64,000 nt of DNA from Tricholomella constricta (lineage: Eukaryota > Basidiomycota > Agaricomycetes > Agaricales > Lyophyllaceae), in assembly GCA_013368375.1 (NCBI GenBank), contig JAACJP010000011.1:62001-126000 (forward strand). The letters are read 5' to 3'. Of the stretch, positions 1 through 10,104 are shown in pieces. How positions within the stretch are numbered: the stretch's first letter is position 1; every line of letters starts with the position of its first letter. A model generated the notes under the pieces. That model saw nothing but the letters and a program-made list of their open reading frames with translations. It searched no databases and was not told where the DNA came from. The translations under genes were made by a program, and so were the position numbers.

Positions 1-386
1 TTGCTCGTCGCCCTCCCTGCCCATCACCCTGCGGCAAATCCCTGTTTGAAGTGAGTACTTTCTTCTTTGTATACTTATCACCTGTTAACGTTTCTGTACG
101 CGATCTTGCAGGCTCCTCCTGGCCCGTCACCTGCTCATTGTTGACTGCTCTGCCCGCCGTTGCCCTCGGTAAGCCTTGCCATAATTGTCCTCTTCGTTCT
201 AATGTTGACGTGAATTACTTCAGGTTAGTTCTTAATCCTAATTTGATTTGTAGGTAAGTTTCAACATGACTATACCAGTATGTATTGCCACTGACTGATC
301 TTTGCTGTCCTTAGGTCACCATAAGTTAACTAGTTTTTCTTCCTAATTACAATATTTGTTATTATGTCACTTAGAGTACTTTACAT
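1..386. other. Upstream flank with intron-like signals, no defined gene
   Basis: No complete reading frame can be defended here. The stretch is rich in GT-AG intron-like signals (for example gtgagt near 51 and tgcag near 110, gtaagc near 169 and ttcag near 222). It could therefore hold exons of a gene that begins before the window, or 5' untranslated sequence of the Spt5-like gene that follows. I see no terminal repeat or known domain. Confidence 0.3.
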
Positions 387-2986
387 ATGTCTAATATGAA
401 TGAAAATCTGCCCGAGCATGAGCGAGGAGTACAGTACTCCTCGCTGCTTTTAGGATTTCGTCATACCTGATGGTGCCTTCTACAGGCAAATGTGCAAACG
501 TCAAGAAATAACCTGAAACGTCCACGGCTCGAGGTAAATACATAAATCTCGCCTTGAACCACTGTCGTAGATACTTAATGTCAGTTAAATTTCAGAGAAT
601 TAGTGCCCAGCAATTTCTGGACATAGAGGCCACGGTGGACGTCGGCAATGAGACCGACGACGATGAGGACGACAGCGACTTAGGTTTACTATCTTCTCCT
701 TTATTATAATTTGTATACTAACATGTATCCTTGCAGAATTCATTGACGAAGGGGAGTCTACTGCAGCAGACCGGTCAATGTCACACCGCCGTCTCTTTCG
801 GGAGTACCAGCGCATAGTAGAGACCTCGGATGATTGGGATGAACTGCTACTCCGTGCACGTGAACGAGCACAGCACGGCAGGATACCAGTGCCTGCACAA
901 CTTACGGATGATGAGCGACCGTTTGCTGAGAATGCACGTCTGTGGCGTGTCGCTGTCAAGGTGCGCCACATGCCAGAACATTGTGGAAAAACAACTAATC
1001 ATATTATAGCCCGGCTGTGAGGAAACCATAGTTCCCATATTGATGGAAAAGGTCTTCCGTTCAGCAGGTCAATATTTGTCTGTGGCATCCATTGTCGGCA
1101 GAGTTTCTCGACCCGGCTGGATAGTGGTAGAAGCCACTCAGCTCAGCGACGTCAGGGAACTATGTCAAGGTGTATCAAACATTTTCCCCCAGCGTGTCCA
1201 TTTCGTTGAGCCATCGGACGCACCGGCCTGGCTCCAGGAAACTCCTGCATTTACTCCTCGCTCGCAATCCTGGATTCGCTTAACAAAGTACCCATATAAA
1301 GGTGTTTTTATAATTTCAATTCAAGTCTCGATCTGACAAATTATCACAAAAGGTGATCTTGCCTACGTCCAACACTTCGGCGAGATGTGGCCTGGGCAGG
1401 CAAGGATCCTTGTCGTGCCACGTCTCAAACTCCAACCACCATCCTCAGTTTCTGCTGGTAAGCGCAAGCATACAGGACGCCCTCCCCAGGCCCTTTTCGA
1501 TGCCAACTTTGTGAGATCAATTTATGGTGACAGTTCGGTAGAAACACGCAATCAAGTGTTTGTCTTTAAAGGACAAGTTTATCAAGATGGTTATCTACAG
1601 ACGGACACCGACCTTTTTTATCCTCAGGAGGCGACACCGACACCTGCAGAAATTGACCGCTTCCAACATGCTCAGGAAATTCCGAAAGGTTTTCTCAAGC
1701 ACTCCTTGGAAGTGGCAGCTGCCAAGCGTCTACGTATTGGTGATCATGTCAAGGTAACGACTGGGCAGGCTCAAGGTTCTCTTGGAACGATTGAGAGCAT
1801 TTCAGGGAATGAGGCTAGCCTGATCCTAAGGAACGGATCATTACATCTCTCTGTAGCTCTTGACGCGCTGCGCAAGGACCTCTCAATCGGAGATGAGATC
1901 ATTGTCAGAGATGGCCCCAAGGCAGGTACTGTTGGTTGGGTGATAGCAGTCAGTGGAGAAGGCTTGGTTATTTACGATCGTGAACATGCACAGGAGGTTC
2001 GTCACTTCATTTATTTTTCGACCGAGAGGTATTGATGTACTTTTAGATAGTAGTTGCTGCCCACTGCGTCGACTTTTTTGAGGCCGACTTTGTCAGAGCC
2101 TCGGGTAGTACAACGGTAGCCCAGAAAGTAAAGTTCAAACGAGATCCACACCTCCACCTGTATGGAAAACATGTCCGGGTCATAAGAGGTAGCCGGTGGA
2201 AAGACTATGTAGGCATTGTGAAATCGGGTCTAGACGATGAGCATGTCCTTGTTGAATTCCAAGCAACCATGCGAAAAGAACGGATCCCTGTTTCGCAACT
2301 TAGTCTTCGGTATGTTCTAACATTCAAAACTAATCTGTACTGACACATTCTACAGTAGTGATGCTGAACTTCGGCCGCTACAGGGACCAACTCTTCCTGT
2401 GGTTCCCTTACCCTCAAGCTCGCGTCAGCCATTAAATGCACTGAGTCGTGCAGTTCCATCAACCCCGTTCCCAACACCGTCTACTGTAGAGCTCAGCCCA
2501 GCCTGGAATCCGTCTTCTCGGACACCAAACCCATTTACTGCATTCTGTAAGATTCTATTGACAAGTTGTTTCTTTGATTACTGACGCTTTTGTCGCAGCT
2601 TGTAATCCGTGGATAGAAAATCCTGCACTGGCAGGCAAGCGAATCAAAATGATAGTGAAGGATACACGACCTATCATCGGCAAACCAGGATGGGAAAATG
2701 GAAATTTCGAGGGAAGGCTAGGAATATGGGCGGGGGTCGAGGGAGGATTGGTCAAGCTTACTACTATCCAGTCTACACTTCTAGTCCCTGATAAGTACGT
2801 GCGACCCCTCAGACCTACTGTCAAGGCCAGACTGCTGTCGTCCTTGAAGATGGCTCTATCACAGGCGTCGAGTACTATATCATCAGCTTAGATGGAGATC
2901 GGTGTATAGTACGACCTCGGAATGCAAAGAATGATCCTAAGAATAGACTAGATGTAGATATCAGTTCTTTAGGAGTCGTTGCTTGA
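387..2986 (+). CDS. Spt5-like protein with NGN and KOW domains, multi-exon, possibly broken near the 3' end
   Basis: Spt5 family proteins bind RNA polymerase through an NGN domain and nucleic acid or polymerase through KOW domains. Nine exons join in frame: 387-428, 486-533, 596-683, 737-960, 1010-1301, 1353-2000, 2054-2309, 2356-2546 and 2599 onward. The N-terminus is short, with a basic KRPRLE stretch and an acidic D/E run. An NGN-like segment follows (LWRVAVKPGCEE, then GRVSRPGWIVVEA), then KOW-like motifs (KGDLAYVQ, GDHVKVTTGQAQGSLG, GDEIIVRDGPKAGTVG, GKHVRVIRG) separated by a Pro/Ser-rich linker. The last KOW-like segment (GQTAVVLEDGS, near 2825) is one base out of frame with the preceding exon, so this copy may be a pseudogene or contain an error. 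It is shorter than canonical Spt5 and may be a lineage-specific duplicate. The start at 387 gives a continuous frame through three introns but is uncertain. Confidence 0.7.
421..445. repeat. Perfect 25-nt inverted repeat (12-bp arms, 1-nt centre)
   Basis: The left arm AGCGAGGAGTAC is followed after a single base by its exact reverse complement. It overlaps the predicted first exon-intron junction of the Spt5-like gene. A near-zero loop favours a DNA site (dimer binding or cruciform) over an RNA hairpin. Confidence 0.6.
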
Positions 2987-4290
2987 TTTTACATGCTCTA
3001 ATTCTTCACTCGTTATTATATACTTCCTACAAACTACATACTTAGCCTTGAAATAACCTTACTCGTATGCCCCCGCTCACATGTGAGCGGGGATGGTGTG
3101 AACATGAGTCGCCAGTTCATTTTGATGTCCACAAACCAGCCTCTGCAGTTGGAGCTACTGGAGTGTTACCCAGTGGACTTGGCGCCCTGGGAACCAGAGT
3201 GCGACATCAATTTTCAGGTGCTCCATGGACTATGGTTCGACACACACCTGACCTTTAAGTTGTTGTTGCAGCCTTATTAAGGTGTATGCACTACTTAAAG
3301 ATGCACGAATCCTGCAGCCCAATATGGGTGAATGAGAGTGCAGTATGTCTGTGTGCGCCATCACATCCTTAAAATCTTTATTCTCGTATGGCCTTGGAAG
3401 TTCAAGGTGTGTATAAATCATTATCTAGTGTCCGCTTTTACTGAACTATGAGTACAAGAGGTGAATTGCGAGCTCCAGCTTGACCCGCAGCTACACCTTT
3501 GTCGAGTTCCGCTCCCAACATTAATGTGACGCCGAAGATGCCTACTATGAAATGTATGTCGTCCCCCCCCCCTTTACCCTTCACTCAACTGCCTCTACCA
3601 GGCACAGCTGCTACTTTGAAGGCTCCCGCCTAAGCATCCAGGTATATATACATCCCCTGCCGCTTTCGTTGGCTACTAACCACACTCGCAGTGGGCCAAA
3701 AATCCCCCTCCTCTGTCTGGCGCTACGAGCGCCATGCGTCCCCCCCACTGCCACCCCAATACCGAGAGCACTGTGACCATGATCGCGACTGCTCCCGCAG
3801 CCCCCGCTGCCACATCCGCTGGGATGACCGCCATGATGACCGCGACCGCCGGTGCTCCCGGAGCCCCGAACACCGCCGCCGCGACGACCGCACCAGTACA
3901 CCGCTCCCACCGCTCACTGAGGATGTTATTATGAGCTCCAAGGACATCGTGGCACCTCGACAGGAGTGCCCTGCCCCTTTTCAATATCACAATGCACGTC
4001 GAGCTGTGTTGGTAGGTGCCGCATCCTCGCCATTATGCAATAGCTAATTTTCACTCTCCTATAGCTGTGCCCCTACTTAATGCGAAGGGCGAGTGAGGAA
4101 TTTTGATATATAATCTACCGTAATGTCGCACAGCAAGGCCTGCATCAGAGCGCAATGTACTTTTGTAGTGTATTTTTGTGTTGTACCGCGTCGGTCATGT
4201 GCAAACCCGATCAATTCTGGGCTTGCTGCACTGTTACCGCGACACGCTGCCCTCATTTCTCGGTCCTTGTTGCTGATTTTTTTTGGCAAT
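2987..4290. other. Intergenic stretch without a defended gene
   Basis: This lies between the Spt5-like stop and the KDZ transposase start. An open frame at 3691-4047 is dominated by Arg/Asp/Ser/Pro low-complexity sequence from a GC-rich CGACC/CCGC run and is also open on the opposite strand. I do not call it a gene. A perfect palindrome lies at 3071-3092. Confidence 0.4.
3071..3092. repeat. Perfect 22-bp palindrome
   Basis: The arm CCCCGCTCACA is followed directly by its reverse complement with no spacer. It sits 85 bp after the stop of the Spt5-like gene. It could be a dimer binding site, part of an element terminus, or a cruciform-forming site. Confidence 0.6.
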
Positions 4291-7200
4291 ATGCGGCCTA
4301 GGCTAAGCAAAAAGATGAAGAGTGCAACTTCAAGTCCCAGCACACCACGATCTTACACACCAATCCCTGGTCCTAGCCGTCCTCATCATCTTAGCCGTCC
4401 TGACGGCATTCGTCCCCTTGTGTATCTACACCATGGAGAATCTCTCATTCAGCAGCCTAACCTCCTGCGAATCCCTGGACAGGTCGGATTTGCAGGTGAT
4501 CGTCCCCTCGACACAAACACATCCCCCGCTCCACCCGCTGAGAATGCTGATCCATTTTCTGAAAACATGCTGGAGGATGATCTCACATACGTTCTCCCTT
4601 CAACTGTAGACCCCGCGCAGACTCGTTATCGCAAGAAGCGGTTCAGTCAGTCCAATCGCTGGATGGTGGAGGTCATTCCAAGCCTTGTTATTCCCTATAT
4701 GCATTATCTCAGCATGTCCTTGTCTTTGCGGCTTGACGTGACACCAGAGGTGTCGTGCATATGCGAAGGCCCCAGGAGGGTATTTGGCATTATAGTAGTC
4801 AAATTTTCAGGTGTGTTGCAATGTGATCTGGACGTTTGCAAGTCACTAATCATATTTATCAGTTCTCGAGTCCACAAGAATCAATACCTGTGAATGTGCG
4901 CCGGCCGCATTGCAACTCATCAAAATGGGACTTTTTCCATGCTCGCCCATCGCTCCTACTCTGGCTGTTGATGTTCGAGTTTTGGACTTTGTTACCCGTC
5001 TTTTTGTCCACATTCCACCCAATAATACAGCATGGTGTCGTACAGTGGAGGAATTCCTTGATTCGCAGGGCTACAAGCTCACAACACAGGTCGGTGTCTC
5101 ATACATCAAAGATTTTACATGTCCTGACAAACCTAACGTGCAGGGCTCACTACGAAGGCGGTTTTCAAATGTGTTGCAGTGGTATAACATGCTCCAGGAC
5201 GCCACCACCAAACATGTCGATATGGAGCTCACACAAGTGCGGAGGGTGGTAACTGGTGACCGACATGGTAGTCTGGTAGACGGCAGTGCCAACATTGAAC
5301 ATTCCACGGCCCCTCCTACACCAAGGTCGTCACCGTGTAACTGTTGAGGCCTTGGACACCGAGGATGAAGAAATCTATGAACCCCACTCTCCCTCAAAAC
5401 GACGACGAGCAGCCGAAGAGGAAGATCCATTTAGCATGTCTTCTCAGCCTTTTCCTGTACCAGTTGCTCGAGGACGGCCCAGTGATTATCTTCGAACTCG
5501 ATGCCCTCTTTGCTTTGGAGGAGAGTATCCACGACAGGAAAACTCAGGGTAGGTGGTATCTTGCACATCAGAATCAATATATATTCAAATTTTCTTCAGT
5601 CCAGACGCTATTGTATGTGTCGATGCATGCTTCACGCAGAAACGCAATAAGCAGGCACGAGATCCAGTCCGCACCCACCCAAGGACAGTTTTCGTTCCCG
5701 AGTCAGACACAATTCACATGGCCCGCTATGTTGAGAGTGTTCGCCCAACCAGATCTAAACCACGCAAGCAGAGCCGTCGACAGGATGATGAACAGGATGA
5801 CAAATATGAGGGACCTTTACGTGTTCCAAAGTCAGTGCTGGATGGGTGTGAGGCAGGATTCACGGCAGCTGATGATGCAAGGACCAAGGCGAGCACCCAG
5901 TTCTTTGATGATACTGCACTGATGGCTTTGCTTTGCCGTCACGACCGAGTACTCTGGATTGTCAATATGCGGTCTGCTGGCGAGAAACAGCACTACACCC
6001 TGGTCCTCATTGAGACCCTCTTTCAACACCTACCTCTCTCCTTTCAGATCGGGCTCCTCTACGACATTGGCTGCCAGCTCCACCGCAGCTGTATCAAATG
6101 GGGTTTTCTTGACCGTTATCTTCATCGTTTGACCTTTGCGATCTCTGTCTTCCATGCATTTGGTCACCAATGGGCATGTCAAATTATTTACCATCCACGC
6201 AAATGTGAAGGGTTTGGACTTTCGGATGGTGAAGGCTGTGAGCGCTTCTGGCACTCAATCAGTAAGCTTATTTCTTACCTGCGAGTCTGCGGCGTAAGTT
6301 TTCTAACATTCATAATTTTCTTTTTGACTGATAATATAATTTTCAGTACCATCAACGGATCTATACCCTTGATCGTCAGGTCCAGCAAGCAGACAGAGAA
6401 GGCCTCGTAAAGCTAGTAACATGGCTGTTGCGTCGTACCAGACATTGTCAAGAAAAACGTCGTACAGCTGAAGAAGTCTTGCATGCCTGCGGAAAATCGG
6501 AGGAGCTTCTTCGGAATGAGTGGAACTCACAAGTTGAGGCACAAACAAAGCCATTACCACGTGAGTCACCCACCAAACAACTTCCACAATGTCTGAGCGC
6601 CTTTTCTAGGTCGATCAAAAAACCAAGGCAAGAATGCAGTTGAGGAGGCAATCCGCCAGCGGAAGGCACGTGACATTCTCAAGCAACGTGTGACAGATTC
6701 AGAAAACATCATCTTGGATCCTGATGTTGACTTTGTTGATATTGGCCGTGCTGAGATGCAAATAGCTGACTTGCGCACTCAGCTGGAGCATGCAGAAGCT
6801 GCTGTCAGGAGCAAAGAACGTGCTCTGGGGGTTGACGAGCGGGCAGAGTTGCGTCGTCTGGCTGGCAATCCATTTATTGCAGCCCGCATGAATGCTCGTG
6901 CATTGAAGATGCGCTTACGGGAGAAACTGCGGGCCCGCAAGTTTGAGATGGACCGTGTAGAGCGATCATTTCGCAAGCAGGTGAACGGTAAGTGTTTTTT
7001 AAAGCATTTTGATCACAGCAGGCTTATAGGATATTTAGAGCAGAAGGTCCACTCACATACTGAGGCCTCTGTTCGAAGGCGTGATCCTAGCATTCAACAG
7101 CTGGCACGTGACTACAACAAGCTTTGTGATGTCATGCAGTCTTTGATAGACTCTAGGAAGGCTCCCCATGGTGCTATCTGCCCGCCTCATATCGAAACAA

Positions 7201-7803
7201 AAGGGCTGTTTGCTCTGGATGTTGATGATGAGATCTGGCAAGATGTGGGCTTGGAGGAGGACATATCAAATGAGCCACCCCTCTGGCTGTCTGATGACCA
7301 TGTGAGAGATGGAATCAAAGCTCACCTTGAGCTTGATCGATGTGTAGAAGAGGAAAGAAGGCTGGTACATGAGCGAAGAGCACTTCAAATCTGGTTTTCT
7401 GAGGAATGGAAGGTAATCTGTAATGCAATCAACTCCACTGGTATTTTCTTTTTGATTTCACTGTGATTGAGCCTTTGTTAACCTTCTTTTTTCAGACTCT
7501 TCATCTCTCAAATATCAATTTGAAGTCAGAAGACATGACCTTCTTCGCCTCTACGTTACATGGCAATTGCCCCTGCGCACTCTTTATACAGGTCAAGATC
7601 CACTTCCAGAATGGGGACCTACACAGCAAGAGCTGCTCAACGCCAGCATTGATCAGGTAACAGCTGCATCTGTTGATCAGAATGATAATGAATCTTCTGA
7701 AGATGAACTCAATGAAGAGTTTGATATTGATATTGACAATTACTTGGTGGAGACTTTAGATGCATTAGATTTTGCAGCCTCATATTGTAATGAGACAGAG
7801 TAA
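4291..7803 (+). CDS. KDZ transposase with CxC1-like cysteine cluster
   Basis: This is a cut-and-paste type transposase of the KDZ superfamily. Exons are separated by introns of about 50 nt (for example near 5,551-5,600 and 6,295-6,346). The N-terminal part has the CxC1-like cluster: CICEGP near 4,757, then TCECAPAALQLIKMGLFPC near 4,890-4,935, followed by a conserved LAVD...LDFVTRLFV region. A second Cys pair (CPLCFGG) is near 5,505. The RNase H-fold core shows DACFTQK near 5,623 (first acidic residue), YDIGCQLHRS near 6,061, and HAFGHQWACQ to GLSDGEGCERFW at 6,156-6,250, which supplies the later His/Cys and acidic residues. The C-terminal third is a helical charged region ending at 7,803. 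All exons can be joined without an internal stop, so the gene may be intact. The start was chosen as the first ATG in frame upstream of conserved sequence. Confidence 0.8.
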
Positions 7804-7879
7804 CTAGAAGATGAATTAACACTTATGGCCTGTTTGCCCCTTTTTCAATATTTCTAACAATCACTAAATACCCTGTACC

Positions 7880-8560
7880 ATGTGTAACCTTATATATGAG
7901 AAGCTCATGTGCTGTATAAATTACATATGGTCTTGCCCATACTGAGATATGGGAGTCCCATATATGAACACATTGGTCTTGCCCATCTGGTCCAGTACCA
8001 CTGCATGTTGGGAATCCCACATGCTGTATAAATTACATATGGTCTTGCCCAGTTGTAGTGGGCTTGCCCATACTGAGATATGGGAGTCCCATATATGATA
8101 ATTAAACACATTGGTCTTGCCCATCTGGTCCAGTACCACTGATATTGGGAATCCCGCATACTGTATAAATTACATATGGTCTTGCCCAGTTGTAGTGGTC
8201 TTGCCCATACTGAGATATGGGAGTCCCATATATGATAATTAAACACATTGGTCTTGCCCATCTGGTCCAGTACCACTGATGTTGGGAATCCCGCATACTG
8301 TATAAATTACATATGGTCTTGCCCAGTTGTAGTGGTCTTGCCCATACTGAGATATGGGAGTCCCATATATGATAATTAAACACATTGGTCTTGCCCATCT
8401 GGTCCAGTACCACTGCATGTTGGGAATCCCGCATGCTGTATAAATTACATATGGTCTTGCCCAGTTGTAGTGGTCTTGCCCATACTGAGATATGGGAGTC
8501 CCATATATGATGATTAAACACATTGGTCTTGCCCATCTGGTCCAGTACCACTGTACATAT
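7880..8560. repeat. 137-bp tandem repeat array (about 4.5 copies)
   Basis: The phrase acatatggtcttgccca recurs at about 8,035, 8,172, 8,309 and 8,447, a period of 137-138 bp. Each unit holds ttgcccat words and the palindromic-looking gatatgggagtcccatat. It begins about 80 bp after the KDZ stop and probably is the subterminal repeat block of that element, since KDZ1 and KDZ2 also carry subterminal tandem repeats. Open frames on the minus strand here are by-products of the repeat. Confidence 0.8.
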
Positions 8561-9310
8561 ACACTTTAATGAACCCCTTCCTAGATGAATAGCACATACC
8601 TTGCATCAGGAGTAAAAAACATGTAGTCTTATTATCTCCTCACAATCTCGTCTGGACACATCTGAACATATTGCAAACTTGAGTATTGTATATGGAACCA
8701 AATATTTGATTACCCATCACATGGAGCACTGAACAGAACATTGTGCCATAATCACACGTAGTTGAAATACATTTTGAAATGCATGCAATTGCTGTGGTGC
8801 TTATGAAGAAAAAATTCTCACTGTGTGGCGCGACAGCTTAAAGAATGTGTCTTAATCACTTAATAGCTCCAAATACATCAACAGTTGTTTAAGGCATGTC
8901 GCACTCAAAAGAGGATTACCACAGACAGCCTTAGCTTTTTTGTATGCAAATTTTTATTTGTTTGTCCAGGACTATGCCTGCTTGACAAAACTGACATGAT
9001 GCTCATTGAAACTTTCCAAGTGCCTGGATGAACTATGTTTTATTGTGTACGGCCTTGGCTATAAGTGTGACATGACAAGCCCAGTTCCAAGTGCCTGATT
9101 GAACCATGTTTTATTCTATGGTCTTGGCTATAAGTGTGACGTGACATGCTGGGCTTGCCCATATTTCTTGGGCAGCCCCACATTACAGTTGGACAAGATT
9201 ACAATACTTGGCACTCCCTGGGCATGGTTGGGAAAGACCAATGTGGGAGGACCATGCCTAATATTGGGATGCCCAGGTGGGGTGGTCCCGAACCATGGTC
9301 TAGGCCCTAG
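8561..9310. other. AT-rich non-coding tail of the CxC1 KDZ element, with a short tandem duplication
   Basis: No credible reading frame. Near 9,018-9,150 a unit of about 80 bp is duplicated with differences (ccaagtgcctg, then atgttttatt, then ggctataagtgtgac, twice). Words such as cttgcccat and tgggca persist to about 9,300, matching the array at 7.9-8.6 kb, so the element likely extends to about 9.35 kb. Confidence 0.45.
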
Positions 9311-9347
9311 TTAGGGTAGTCTTTCACAGTGGGACTGACTACCCTAA
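9311..9347. repeat. Inverted repeat with 11-bp perfect arms and 15-nt loop
   Basis: The arm TTAGGGTAGTC (9,311-9,321) is matched by its exact reverse complement at 9,337-9,347. It lies where the KDZ-associated repeats end and LTR-type sequence begins, so it may mark an element terminus. Confidence 0.55.
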
Positions 9348-9654
9348 TAAGGGGTCTCCAGGGGGTTGACTGAAGTGCCCGAGGAGCAAACCGCAGGTCG
9401 CGTACTCAAATATACGCAACACCGGATGTCCTCAATCCCAGGCCACCTCAAGCGGCACTTGGAGGCCGTTTAGTGGAACTATTGTCTCCACTATGTATTC
9501 GGTCATGAATACGTACCAGTAATACGTATTTCTGTGCAGGCGATATTGGGTGTAGGTCGCCGGGACCTACACCCTCCCTCTTGCCTTAATTTTATTATTA
9601 CTTATTGCATTACTCCCTGGTGAAGATCGCTACTAGCGATCTTAAAGGGGGGTA
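9348..9654. other. Remnant 3' internal region of an LTR retrotransposon
   Basis: No gene is visible. The segment ends in a purine-rich tract (aaaggggggta, 9,644-9,654) directly before a TG...CA-bounded sequence, the usual arrangement of polypurine tract and 3' LTR. Short local inverted repeats occur (gatcgctactagcgatc near 9,625; ggtgtaggtcgccgggacctacacc near 9,549). The parent element is not identifiable. Confidence 0.4.
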
Positions 9655-9875
9655 TGTAAGTGCACTTACTATCTTATCGACTAATCTGATCTAATCGTAT
9701 CTTATCGACACGATTATGCTATTGTTTGGCAACACCTTCCGGTGTTGCCTATTTAATCCTTTACATTACATAATTAAAGAGTAGACCTTGTACACCTATA
9801 CGTAGCAATCGACAGACTTGTCAAGCTTACGTCTAGCGTGCACAGCAAGGTCCCCAATCTTGTAACTCCGTTACA
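9655..9875 (+). mobile_element. Probable 3' or solo LTR, 221 bp
   Basis: It begins TGTAAGTG and ends CCGTTACA, giving a 5-bp TGTAA/TTACA terminal inverted repeat, and follows a purine tract. It abuts the truncated gag of gypsy-1 at 9,876, so one element interrupted or recombined with the other. No second copy is seen in the window. Confidence 0.55.
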
Positions 9876-9877
9876 TC

Positions 9878-10093
9878 TGCGGACGTCCTGTTCAGGACGA
9901 CACCTGTCGTCGATGCAAGCAGCCGGGGCACTTCTGGCGCGACTGCCCAAAGTGCTTTGACCTGCGCCACATCATGCCAGAGGAACTGGATGAGCTGATC
10001 ATGCAGCTACTGGCGCGCAAGGATGCGATCCCAGCTGACCCGACTCCCGAGTCGGCCGACCCGACCGCCTTGGCCGCGGAAGAGGATTTTTAG
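9878..10093 (+). pseudogene. gag C-terminal fragment with CCHC zinc knuckle
   Basis: The translated fragment carries the nucleic-acid-binding knuckle CRRCKQPGHFWRDC (pattern C-x2-C-x4-H-x4-C) from 9,905, followed by an acidic/Pro tail and a stop near 10,093. The N-terminal capsid portion is absent because the element is truncated at 9,876. The pol frame begins just downstream in a different frame. Confidence 0.75.
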
Positions 10094-10104
10094 TCGCACA
10101 ACGG

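Noticed and set aside
3691..4047. Arg/Ser/Asp-rich open frame as an SR-like protein gene
   Set aside because: Open in several frames on both strands because of a CCGC/CGACC low-complexity run; no splice context or conserved motif.
7823..8551. Several overlapping minus-strand open frames with repeated GKTN/ISVWARP motifs
   Set aside because: They are translations of the 137-bp tandem repeat, occur in more than one frame, and have no unique sequence.
9311..9347. TTAGGG within the hairpin as a possible telomere-like repeat
   Set aside because: Only a single copy on each arm; no tandem array.
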